Source of the DNA: JAJTGZ01 sp964403525
GTDB lineage: Bacteria; Planctomycetota; Phycisphaerae; Phycisphaerales; UBA1924
Assembly: GCA_964403525.1 (NCBI GenBank)
Contig: CAYOGE010000026.1
Span: 1 to 47,250 of the forward strand
DNA: 47,250 nucleotides
Reading direction: 5' to 3'
The notes under the pieces were generated by a model. It saw only the letters and a list, made by a program, of their open reading frames with translations. It was not told the DNA's origin and ran no database searches. The first letter of the stretch is position 1. The number at the start of each line of letters is the position of its first letter. A program made the position numbers and the translations under genes. Below are positions 29,366 to 36,881 of the stretch, piece after piece.

Positions 29366-30064
29366 TCAGACCGCTGTTTTCACGGCGGGTTTGTCCTCAA
29401 GCAGAGACTCCGCCAGGTGAGCGATCGGGGCGACGACGCCGGCGTGCCGCATTGCGCTCAGCCAGCGCAGGCAAGCTGCACACTTCCCGCACGGGGGCTG
29501 CTGAGGGTCCGTCTGGTTCTCGCACCACCAGGCCGTGCCGACCGGTGCATCCATGTCGGCGGCAAGGTCCAGAAGCTGGCTGTCGCCCAGTTCTGCAAAG
29601 GGCGTGTGGATAAGCACCCCCCTCCCACTCGTCTGGCGAGAATCGATGCTCAACAGGCGTGCAGCCAGCAGCGACCGATCGAACGCCCCGCCCACGTGAG
29701 CCAGCCGCCCCGCGTCGTCCATCGCGGGGAACTGAACCGGCCAGACCACTCTTCCTACGCCGCGGCGGACCGCCTCATCACCCGCTGCCAGCAGCATCAG
29801 CGAGGCGGCAAGCCCGGTCGTCGCCGAGGGAAGCGGGCCGCTCACCGCTTCGGGCAGCCCTGCAAGCTGCGCAATCCGTGTGTTCGCTCCTTGCGCAAGC
29901 GCCGGCAGCCCCGCAGGAGCCCATAGGAGGGGCTTGGTCGCCTCCGACCCTCCCCCGGGTCTGCACACAGCTTCGCGCCAAACAGCCACGAGCGTGGCGA
30001 TTGAGCCGTCGGCGATAATGAGGCTGGAAGGGGCAACGTCGGGCTGCGGAAGGGGCTCGGCCAT
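29366..30064 (-). CDS. QueC-like protein with a degenerate nucleotide-binding loop
   Basis: The protein has 232 residues from ATG 30064; GTG 30124 is an alternative start adding 20 residues. The C-terminal zinc site matches 7-cyano-7-deazaguanine synthase: WWCENQ, then PCGKCAACLRW (Cys plus CxxCxxC). Other regions follow the QueC plan, such as GVLIHTPFAELGDSQLLDL. The PP-loop that binds ATP (SGGLDST type in QueC) is replaced by IIADGSIATL, and the expected Arg-rich substrate loop is not evident. It is probably a non-catalytic or re-purposed relative; similarity was judged by eye. It lies upstream of lysC on the same strand. Confidence 0.65.
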   Translation of the reverse strand: MAEPLPQPDVAPSSLIIADGSIATLVAVWREAVCRPGGGSEATKPLLWAPAGLPALAQGANTRIAQLAGLPEAVSGPLPSATTGLAASLMLLAAGDEAVRRGVGRVVWPVQFPAMDDAGRLAHVGGAFDRSLLAARLLSIDSRQTSGRGVLIHTPFAELGDSQLLDLAADMDAPVGTAWWCENQTDPQQPPCGKCAACLRWLSAMRHAGVVAPIAHLAESLLEDKPAVKTAV

Positions 30065-30164
30065 ACCGCACAGGATCGACCGCCCGCCCGCTCCTGCTCC
30101 ATATTCCGCGAGGGTGAAAGTCACGGAATCCGGGCCGGAAAGGCAGGCCCGGAGGCCCCGAAAA

Positions 30165-30238
30165 TGCCGAAGGGCGGACTCGAACCGCCGACCTGAGCGT
30201 TATGAATGCTCCGCTCTAACCAGCTGAGCTACTTCGGC
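30165..30238 (-). tRNA. tRNA-Met (anticodon CAT, probably elongator)
   Basis: The 74-nt cloverleaf on the minus strand has acceptor GCCGAAG/CTTCGGC, D arm GCTC/GAGC, anticodon loop TTCATAA (CAT), and T arm GGCGG/CCGCC with loop TTCGAGT. The discriminator is A and CCA is not encoded. The last anticodon-stem pair (31-39) is an A-C mismatch. The acceptor stem is fully paired, so it is not an initiator. A lysidine-modified tRNA-Ile(CAT) cannot be excluded. Confidence 0.92.
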
Positions 30239-30249
30239 GAATGGGCCGG

Positions 30250-30278
30250 AGTGTATTGGCCTTCCACCGCCTGTTCAA
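30250..30278 (-). promoter_or_regulatory. Promoter of tRNA-Met
   Basis: On the minus strand TTGAAC (30278-30273) and TACACT (30255-30250) are separated by 17 bp. The -10 box ends 11 bp before the tRNA. This is the best-matched -35/-10 pair seen in the window. Confidence 0.7.
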
Positions 30279-30562
30279 GACGGCACCCGTTCTGGCTGAA
30301 TCGCGGCTGACCGCGGCCCGCGGCGCATCCAGAGGGTGAGGTGCGAACCAGCGAGCCTGACGACCGTATGGAGAATGGCGAGCGGATTGGGCCGATATCC
30401 TTGTATGCTGTGCGGGTCGGGCTCGGTTCGTGCAAATGCGCTGCAGGAGCATCCACCCGCAACCCGATCCGTACACAGTCAGTACGGGCACGGCTCCGAA
30501 TTCTGTCATTCACCAGCGGCCGTCCCGCTCGTGCGAAGTGCCGACAACCACTAGGAATCCTG
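30279..30562. other. Intergenic region upstream of the S41 protease gene
   Basis: The gap between tRNA-Met and the protease ATG (324 bp including the tRNA promoter) holds no convincing gene. TATGCT preceded by TG (30402-30409) could be an extended -10 for the protease gene, giving a leader of about 145 nt, but no good -35 accompanies it. Nothing else was recognised. Confidence 0.35.
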
Positions 30563-32830
30563 ATGAACATCACTCGCCGCATTGCGCTCTCTCTGGTCTT
30601 GGCCGCGGGAACACTGGTCTCGACGGGTCCGGGAGCACTTGCTTTTTCCGGCCAGCCAACGGCGGCCATGGCCGGCCGGACCGACCAGGCGATCGCGGCC
30701 GACATCTGGGAGAAGGCCCGTGCGGGCAACCTTGATGACCTGCTGGCGCTCGTAGATTCGATGCCGGCCGACCGACCGGAGCTCGCCGAGGTCATCTCCG
30801 ACTTCAAGACCCTAAAGGCCAACGTCGCCAAGCGCGAGGTCAGCCGCGACGCCCAGATCGCCAAGGTCGGCGCCAAGCTCGACGAGCAACTCGCCAAGGA
30901 ACCCACCCCGCTGAACCTCAGCCGCTCGCTCAAGGAAGCGATCGAGCTGCACATGCTCACCCGCGACACCGAGAAGGCGGCGTTGCTCGCAACTCCACGG
31001 ATGAGCGGCCTGATCAAGGCCGCCGACCGGGCCGCACGCGAGGCAGAAGCCAAGGGCGAGTGGATCTTCGCCAACGAGCTCTTTGCTCGCCTGAACCTCC
31101 TCCTCGAAGACCAGGGGACCTACCGCAAGGACGCAGACCGGCAGGTGGACCGCCTCGGGATGATCCGCCTCTACACCCCGGCCCTCTTCTGGGAACTGCG
31201 CGACGCCAGGCAGAAGCTGGAGGAGAAGGGCAAGCCGCTGCCGGCCTTCAACCCTCAGGGCGAAGAGTTCGCGACCAAGCTCAAGGGGATCACGCAGGTG
31301 GCGTTGATCAAGGCCTTGGGCATGGCCGGCGACGGGCACGTTGAACGCGTGGGCATGCGCCAGATCCTGATCGGCGGGCTCGAGCACGTTCGCACGATGA
31401 TCACAACCCACGACCTCGACAGGGCCTTCCCGGGCATCGCGGACAAGGACGCCGCTGCCCGCATGCTCGGCTTCATCGACGACCAGGTCGCAGTGCTCAA
31501 CAAGCGCTCGTCAGACCCCTCGACATCGCAGGCAGCGGCGCTGGTCGCCGACCTGCTCGCGGCCAACCGCACATCGGTGAAGGTGCCCGACGAAGCGGTG
31601 ATCCACGAGTTCGGCAACGGGGCTTTCGGCCGCCTGGACGAGTTCAGCCAGATCATCTGGCCCGACGAGCTGCAGCGTTTCAAGCGCATGACCGAAGGCT
31701 CGTTCACGGGCGTGGGCATCCAGATCCAGCTCGATGAAGAATCGCAGATGATCAAGGTTGTCCAGCCCCTTGAAGGCACGCCCGCCCAGCGTGCCGGCGT
31801 TCACGCCGGTGACCTCCTCAAGAAGATCAACGACAACTCCGCCGTTGGCCTCTCGCTGGACCAGGCCATCGAGCAGATCACCGGCAAGCGCGGCACCTCC
31901 GTCAAGCTGACCGTCGACCGCGCGGGTACCGACGTCGACTTTGACCTCCTGCGCGACACCATCCCGATCCGCACGGCGAAGGGGTGGAAGCGCACCGGCG
32001 ACAGCGACACCGATTGGGACTACCTCGTCGACAAGGCCACGGGCATCGGTTACGTGCGCCTCAGCGGTTTCAACGACAACACGACCGAAGAACTCCACGC
32101 CGCCATCAGGAGCATGCAGCAGTCGCCCGCTGGCCTCAACGGCATCGTGCTCGACCTGCGCTTCAACCCGGGCGGGCTGCTGACCCAGGCCGTAAGCGTC
32201 ACCAACACCTTCATCAACAGCGGCACCGTCGTCTACACCGAGGGTGCCGGCGGAACCCCGGGCGACATCCACTACGCGGAGCGCGAAGGCCAGGTCGTCC
32301 GCACCGGCACGCCCATCATCGTGCTGGTCAACGACGGGTCAGCCTCGGCCAGCGAGATCGTCTCGGGCGCGATCCAGTACTACGGCAAAGACCGTTCGAT
32401 CAACGCGATGGTCCTTGGCCACCGCTCGTTCGGCAAGGGCTCCGTGCAGAACGTGATCCCGCTCTCATCAACCACCTACATGAAGCTCACGCGGCAGTAC
32501 TACCACCTGCCCGACAAGCGCGTCATCCACCGCAAGCCCGGCGCGAAGGACTGGGGCGTCACCCCTGACCTTACCGTCGAGATGCTCCCGAAGCAGATCA
32601 CCGATGCGCTCACGCTCCGCATCGACGCTGATACCCCGCCGGAAGGTCGCATCGTCCGGAAGGTTGAAGAGGGCGAGCAGGCGCTGGGTGACCCCGAGCC
32701 CGACCGTCTGATCGCCGAGGGCCTCGACCTTCAGCTTGAGACCGCTGTGGCCATCCTCAAGGCTCAGGCCGTAGCGAAGCTCTCCCAGACGACCGCCCAG
32801 GGCCAGAAGGACCCAGCCAAGGGCGGCTAA
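30563..32830 (+). CDS. S41 family C-terminal processing protease (CtpA-like) with a long N-terminal domain
   Basis: This 755-residue exported protease starts at ATG 30563, after AGGA, and opens with a signal peptide (MNITRRIALSLVLAAGTLVS to about ALAF). Residues about 40-330 form a charged helical domain with no recognised family. A PDZ domain follows at about 375-455 (GSFTGVGIQIQLDEE; AGVHAGDLLKKINDN), then the S41 core. That core carries the nucleophile in NDGSASASEIVSGAI and the base Lys in SFGKGSVQNV. GYVRLSGFNDNTTEEL and VLDLRFNPGGLL are further family motifs. It would cleave periplasmic proteins near their C termini. The usual CtpA is about 400-450 residues, so the N-terminal 300 residues are extra. 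A terminator follows. Confidence 0.92.
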   Translation: MNITRRIALSLVLAAGTLVSTGPGALAFSGQPTAAMAGRTDQAIAADIWEKARAGNLDDLLALVDSMPADRPELAEVISDFKTLKANVAKREVSRDAQIAKVGAKLDEQLAKEPTPLNLSRSLKEAIELHMLTRDTEKAALLATPRMSGLIKAADRAAREAEAKGEWIFANELFARLNLLLEDQGTYRKDADRQVDRLGMIRLYTPALFWELRDARQKLEEKGKPLPAFNPQGEEFATKLKGITQVALIKALGMAGDGHVERVGMRQILIGGLEHVRTMITTHDLDRAFPGIADKDAAARMLGFIDDQVAVLNKRSSDPSTSQAAALVADLLAANRTSVKVPDEAVIHEFGNGAFGRLDEFSQIIWPDELQRFKRMTEGSFTGVGIQIQLDEESQMIKVVQPLEGTPAQRAGVHAGDLLKKINDNSAVGLSLDQAIEQITGKRGTSVKLTVDRAGTDVDFDLLRDTIPIRTAKGWKRTGDSDTDWDYLVDKATGIGYVRLSGFNDNTTEELHAAIRSMQQSPAGLNGIVLDLRFNPGGLLTQAVSVTNTFINSGTVVYTEGAGGTPGDIHYAEREGQVVRTGTPIIVLVNDGSASASEIVSGAIQYYGKDRSINAMVLGHRSFGKGSVQNVIPLSSTTYMKLTRQYYHLPDKRVIHRKPGAKDWGVTPDLTVEMLPKQITDALTLRIDADTPPEGRIVRKVEEGEQALGDPEPDRLIAEGLDLQLETAVAILKAQAVAKLSQTTAQGQKDPAKGG

Positions 32831-32857
32831 GCCGTCCCAAGCTGCTGCCACCAGACT

Positions 32858-32900
32858 TTGCACCAACCGCGCCGCCAGGCGCGGTTTTCCATTGGTGCAA
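32858..32900 (+). terminator. Intrinsic terminator after the S41 protease gene
   Basis: The inner hairpin AACCGCGCC-GCCA-GGCGCGGTT is followed directly by TT. It sits inside an outer complementary pair, TTGCACCAA (32858-32866) and TTGGTGCAA (32892-32900). Inner and outer stems share bases 32865-32866, so alternative folds are possible. Confidence 0.8.
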
Positions 32901-33045
32901 GCGTTGTCATTTCCGGCAGGCTTCGAACCCGGCGGCGATGGCCATCCCGAATTACGCCTACCATCCCCGTCACATCTGCTCGGTATTCGTTCGCAGGATT
33001 CAACACTTGAACGCGCCCATCGGAACAACCACCACAGCCGGCCCC

Positions 33046-34242
33046 ATGCAGAACGCCAACCCCGCCTCTTCCACGCCTCAGGACCTCTACTCGATCACAT
33101 CGAGCAAGGTGCACCTTGGCCCCGAGGGTTTCACCGGTGCCGGCCGCCGGGCCGCGGGCACCCAGCGTCCTTCGGCAGCGGTCAGCAACGCGACGCTCCT
33201 TCGCTGGCTGAAGGAGATGATCTCGATCCGCGAGTTCGAGAACCGGTGCGCGCAGGCCTACCAGCAGGCGAAGATCGGCGGCTTCTGCCACCTTTACATC
33301 GGGCAGGAGGCTCTCGCCGTCGGCACGATCAACTGCGTCGAGAAAGACGACCCGATCGTCACGGCCTACCGCGACCACGGGCACGCCCTCGCCCGCGGGA
33401 TGAGCATGCGTGCCTGCATGGCTGAGATGTTCGGCAAGATCAGCGGCTGCGCCAAGGGCAAGGGCGGCAGCATGCACATGTTCGACAAGCCCAACTGGAA
33501 CTTCGGCGGGCACGGAATCGTCGGCGCTCAGACGCCGCTGGGGGCGGGCCTGGCGTTCGCCGCCAAGTACGAGGTCGAGGTGATGAAGCGCGCAGTCGAC
33601 GGCGGCCCGGCCAAACGCAAGGTCAGCCTCTGCTACCTCGGTGACGGCGCCCTCAACCAGGGAGCGCTGCACGAGGCGATGAACCTCTCGGGCCTGATGA
33701 ATATCCCTGTCATCTACATCGTCGAGAACAACCGCTACTCGATGGGCACCGCGATCGAGCGCGGCACCACGATGGCCCACGACCTGACCGCCAAGGCCCG
33801 CGCCTACGGCATCGAGGGTCTGCAGATCGACGGCATGGACATCCTCAACATCTACGACCTCTTCAAGCCGCTCGTCGACCGCTGCCGCGAGACCAGCCGC
33901 CCGGCCTTTGTCGACCTGCTCACCTACCGGTACCAGGGCCACTCGATGAGCGACCCGCAGAAGTACCGCAAGAAGGACGAGGTCGAGGCCGTCAAGACCA
34001 CCGACAGCATCGAGCTGCTCGCCCGCCACCTGATGGGCGAGCGCAAGTGCATGAGCGAGGCCGACTACGACGCGATCGTTGCCGAGGCCAAGGCCGCGGC
34101 GATCGACGCGGTCGAGTTCGCCGAGTCGTCGGCGGTGCCGGAGGTCGAGCCCGAGCTCTGGGCAGACGTCTACTCGAACCCGCAGCCGGGCCTCAGCCCG
34201 CAGCGCGAGTACGCCGAAGGCGTCAAGAACCCACTGCTCTAA
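33046..34242 (+). CDS. pdhA: Pyruvate dehydrogenase E1 component, alpha subunit
   Basis: This 398-residue subunit forms, with PdhB, the thiamine-diphosphate E1 that decarboxylates pyruvate and acetylates the E2 lipoyl group. Core motifs: SIREFENRCAQAY, FCHLYIGQEA, AYRDHGHALARG, GGSMHMFD, GGHGIVGAQTPLGAG, the ThDP motif from GDGALNQGALHEAMNL to VENNRYSMGT, and YRYQGHSMSDPQKYR around the phosphorylation-loop region. ATG 33046 lacks a clear ribosome site; TTG 33007 in the same frame is a possible earlier start. It is first of a pdhA-pdhB-pdhC run with gaps of 48 and 23 bp. The E3 gene is not in the window. Confidence 0.95.
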   Translation: MQNANPASSTPQDLYSITSSKVHLGPEGFTGAGRRAAGTQRPSAAVSNATLLRWLKEMISIREFENRCAQAYQQAKIGGFCHLYIGQEALAVGTINCVEKDDPIVTAYRDHGHALARGMSMRACMAEMFGKISGCAKGKGGSMHMFDKPNWNFGGHGIVGAQTPLGAGLAFAAKYEVEVMKRAVDGGPAKRKVSLCYLGDGALNQGALHEAMNLSGLMNIPVIYIVENNRYSMGTAIERGTTMAHDLTAKARAYGIEGLQIDGMDILNIYDLFKPLVDRCRETSRPAFVDLLTYRYQGHSMSDPQKYRKKDEVEAVKTTDSIELLARHLMGERKCMSEADYDAIVAEAKAAAIDAVEFAESSAVPEVEPELWADVYSNPQPGLSPQREYAEGVKNPLL

Positions 34243-34290
34243 CGCGGCACGCGACCGTCAATCCAACGCACGCAAAGATCAAGCACACAA

Positions 34291-35325
34291 ATGGCATACT
34301 CCCGTTCAGTCGATTTCTCTCAGCCGCTCCCGTCCTTCGCCGGCGATCGGTCCATCCAGTTCCGCGAGGCATTGCGCGAGGCGATGAGCGAGGAGATGCG
34401 CCGCGACGACCGCGTCTTCCTCATGGGCGAAGAAGTCGCCTATTACCAGGGCGCGTACAAGATCAGCCAGGGAATGCTCGACGAATTCGGCCCGCAGCGG
34501 ATCATCGACTCGCCCATCAGCGAGAACGGCTTCGCGGGCCTGGCCGTCGGCGCAAGCATGTACGGCCTGCGCCCGATCATCGAGTTCATGTCCTGGTCGT
34601 TCAGCCTTGTCGCCGCCGACCAGATCCTCAACAACGTCCCCAAGATGCTCTACATGAGCGGCGGCCAGTGGGGCTGCCCCTGCGTCTTCCGCGGCAACGA
34701 CGGCGCCGGCGGCCAGCTCGGGTCCACCCACTCCTGGTGCGTCGAGGGTCTGTACAGCAACGTGCCGGGCATGAAGATCGCCATCCCCAGCAACCCCTAC
34801 GACGCAAAGGGCCTTCTTAAGACCGCGATCGTCGATGACGACCCTGTCTTCTTCCTCGAGAGCGAGCGCATGCTCAGCGACAAGGGGCACGTCCCCGCCG
34901 AGGAGTACTACATCCCCTTCGGCAAAGCCCACCTCCGCCGCGAGGGCTCAGACTGCACGCTGGTCTCGTTCGGCCGCCCCGTCAACTTCTGCCTCGAGGC
35001 GGCCCAGGAACTCGAGAAGGAAGGGATCAACGTCGACGTGCTCGACATGCGCACGATCAAGCCTCTCGACACCGAGTCGATCGTCCGCAGCCTCAAAAAG
35101 ACCGGGCGTGTCGTCGTCGTCGATCAGTGCTGGCCGTTCGCCAGCGTCGCCAGCGAGGTCATCACGCAGGTCTGCGAGCGGGCGTTCGACTACCTCGACC
35201 ACCAGCCCCTGCGCGTCAACAGCGACGACGTCCCCGCGCCGTACGCAAAAAACCTCGAAGCCGAGTTCCTGCCGCACAAAGGGAAGATCATCAAGGCCGT
35301 GAAGGCATCGCTCCACAAGCTCTAA
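34291..35325 (+). CDS. pdhB: Pyruvate dehydrogenase E1 component, beta subunit
   Basis: This 344-residue partner of PdhA completes the E1 active site. Motifs: FREALREAMSEEMRRD, VFLMGEEVAYYQGAYK, IIDSPISENGFAGLAVGA, PIIEFMSWSFSLVAADQI, and in the C-terminal transketolase-like domain IDVLDMRTIKPLD-type residues (NVDVLDMRTIKPLDTES). Length and domain order (pyrimidine-binding domain, then C-terminal domain) are normal. It is followed 23 bp later by pdhC. Confidence 0.96.
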   Translation: MAYSRSVDFSQPLPSFAGDRSIQFREALREAMSEEMRRDDRVFLMGEEVAYYQGAYKISQGMLDEFGPQRIIDSPISENGFAGLAVGASMYGLRPIIEFMSWSFSLVAADQILNNVPKMLYMSGGQWGCPCVFRGNDGAGGQLGSTHSWCVEGLYSNVPGMKIAIPSNPYDAKGLLKTAIVDDDPVFFLESERMLSDKGHVPAEEYYIPFGKAHLRREGSDCTLVSFGRPVNFCLEAAQELEKEGINVDVLDMRTIKPLDTESIVRSLKKTGRVVVVDQCWPFASVASEVITQVCERAFDYLDHQPLRVNSDDVPAPYAKNLEAEFLPHKGKIIKAVKASLHKL

Positions 35326-35348
35326 GTCTCGGGACGGAATCCAAAGCC

Positions 35349-36749
35349 ATGCCCAGCAACATGACCATGCCGCGCCTCTCCGACACGATGCAGGTGGGCA
35401 CCATCATCAAGTGGCACGTCACACCCGGCCAGAAGGTCAAGAGCGGCGACGTCGTCGCCGACATCGAGACCGACAAGGCGACGATGGAGCTGCAGACGTT
35501 CGACGACGGTGTCGTTGAAGGGCTGGCCGTCAAAGAAGGGCAGTCCTGCCCCGTCGGCACAACCATCCTGACCTGGGAGGGCGGTGCCGCCGCTCCCGCC
35601 GCAACGAAGGCTGACGCCGCAGCACCTGCCGCGGCCGGCGCATCGCACGCTCGCGAATCCGTCGCCGCAGCGGGCGGCTCCTCGGTCGCGGTCGGCTCAA
35701 CCGGCACCGCCACCCTCGAGCCTCAGCGCGTCTTCGCGAGCCCCTTGGCCCGCAAAGTCGCTTCAGACTCTGGCGTCAGCCTCAAGAACATCGAGGGCAG
35801 CGGTCCGTCCGGCCGCATCGTCCGCAAAGACGTCGAAGCCTTCATCGCCGGTGGCGCATCACCCGCAGCAGCACCGGCAGCCCCTCAGCCGTCCGCCAGG
35901 AGCGAGTCGGCGCCGATCTTCAAGCCAAAGCCACTGACGCCCAGCCCGGCCAAGACCGCCGCCGCCGCTGCGACGAGCGTTCCGCCGATCGCCGCGCTCA
36001 TGATGCCCACGCTCGGCGCCCTGGAGGCCCGCAGCTTGCCTCTGAGCAACATGCGCCGCACGATCGCGTCGCGACTGGTCGAGAGCAAGACCACGGTCCC
36101 CCACTACCAGGTCACCGTCTCGGCCCGGATGGATGCGCTCATGGCGCTGCGCACCCAGCTCAACGAGCAGCTCTCGAGCCAGGGCGTCAAGCTCAGCGTA
36201 AACGACTTCATCGTCCGCGCCTGCGCGCTCGCGATGCACGCCCACCCTTACATCAACAGCCGCTGGAACCCCAGCCGCGGCGCCGAGTCGATCGAGCTGC
36301 TCGATCAGGTCAACGTCGGCGTGGCGATCAGCCTCGGCGAAGAGCGCGGCGGCGGCCTGGTGGTCGCCAGCATCCGCAACGCCGACCAGAAGGGCCTGCG
36401 CATGATAAGCGGCGAGACACGGGCGCTCGCCGAGAAGGCCCGCACCAAGGGCCTCTCGATCGAGGACATGTCCGACTCGACGTTCACCATCAGCAACCTG
36501 GGCATGTACGGCGTCGAGCACTTCACGGCGATCATTAACCCGCCGAACGTCGCGATCCTCGCCGTGGGCGGCGCCATCGAACAGCCCGTGGTCGAATCCG
36601 ATGCCGACGGCAAGAAGTCGCTGGGAATCGGGCACGTGATGAGCATGACGATGAGCAGCGACCACCGCGTCGTTGACGGGGCCATGGCGGCCCAATACCT
36701 CCAGACCGTCAAGCAGATGCTGGAGAAGCCCGCGACGCTCTTGGTGTAG
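35349..36749 (+). CDS. pdhC: Dihydrolipoamide acetyltransferase, E2 of pyruvate dehydrogenase
   Basis: This 466-residue E2 carries one lipoyl domain (1-78) with the modified Lys43 in ETDKATMEL. An Ala/Pro-rich linker follows, then a peripheral subunit-binding domain (about 120-160; FASPLARKVASDSGVSL and GPSGRIVRKDVEAF) and a second flexible linker. The catalytic domain (about 230-466) has LSNMRRTIASRLVESK and the active-site DHRVVDGAMAAQY. It transfers acetyl from lipoamide to CoA and forms the complex core. The start ATG 35349 begins exactly at the lipoyl domain. Confidence 0.96.
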   Translation: MPSNMTMPRLSDTMQVGTIIKWHVTPGQKVKSGDVVADIETDKATMELQTFDDGVVEGLAVKEGQSCPVGTTILTWEGGAAAPAATKADAAAPAAAGASHARESVAAAGGSSVAVGSTGTATLEPQRVFASPLARKVASDSGVSLKNIEGSGPSGRIVRKDVEAFIAGGASPAAAPAAPQPSARSESAPIFKPKPLTPSPAKTAAAAATSVPPIAALMMPTLGALEARSLPLSNMRRTIASRLVESKTTVPHYQVTVSARMDALMALRTQLNEQLSSQGVKLSVNDFIVRACALAMHAHPYINSRWNPSRGAESIELLDQVNVGVAISLGEERGGGLVVASIRNADQKGLRMISGETRALAEKARTKGLSIEDMSDSTFTISNLGMYGVEHFTAIINPPNVAILAVGGAIEQPVVESDADGKKSLGIGHVMSMTMSSDHRVVDGAMAAQYLQTVKQMLEKPATLLV

Positions 36750-36750
36750 T

Positions 36751-36768
36751 GGGCACGCACCGGTGCCC
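36751..36768 (+). terminator. Possible weak terminator after pdhC
   Basis: GGGCAC-GCACCG-GTGCCC forms a 6-bp hairpin immediately after the pdhC stop. No U-tract follows, so termination would be weak or Rho-dependent. Confidence 0.35.
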
Positions 36769-36803
36769 GCTCAATCGCTCGGTGCGTTCCCTGAAAAAGG
36801 GGG

Positions 36804-36833
36804 TTGCCCGCGGAGCGGAAAGTGTGGTACATT
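36804..36833 (+). promoter_or_regulatory. Promoter of the dockerin-anchored protein gene
   Basis: TTGCCC (36804-36809) and TACATT (36828-36833) are separated by 18 bp, and TACATT lies within the partial inverted repeat GTGG-TACATT-CCAC. Transcription would begin near 36841, about 40 nt before the start codon. Confidence 0.5.
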
Positions 36834-36881
36834 CCACAATCGTGACGGCAATCTGCCGGCGCAATCGAAGGAGTGCACCCC

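Noticed and set aside
32827..34029. 400-codon open frame on the minus strand
   Set aside because: Antisense shadow of pdhA, made of Val/Ala/Asp/Leu-rich sequence typical of reversed GC-rich genes.
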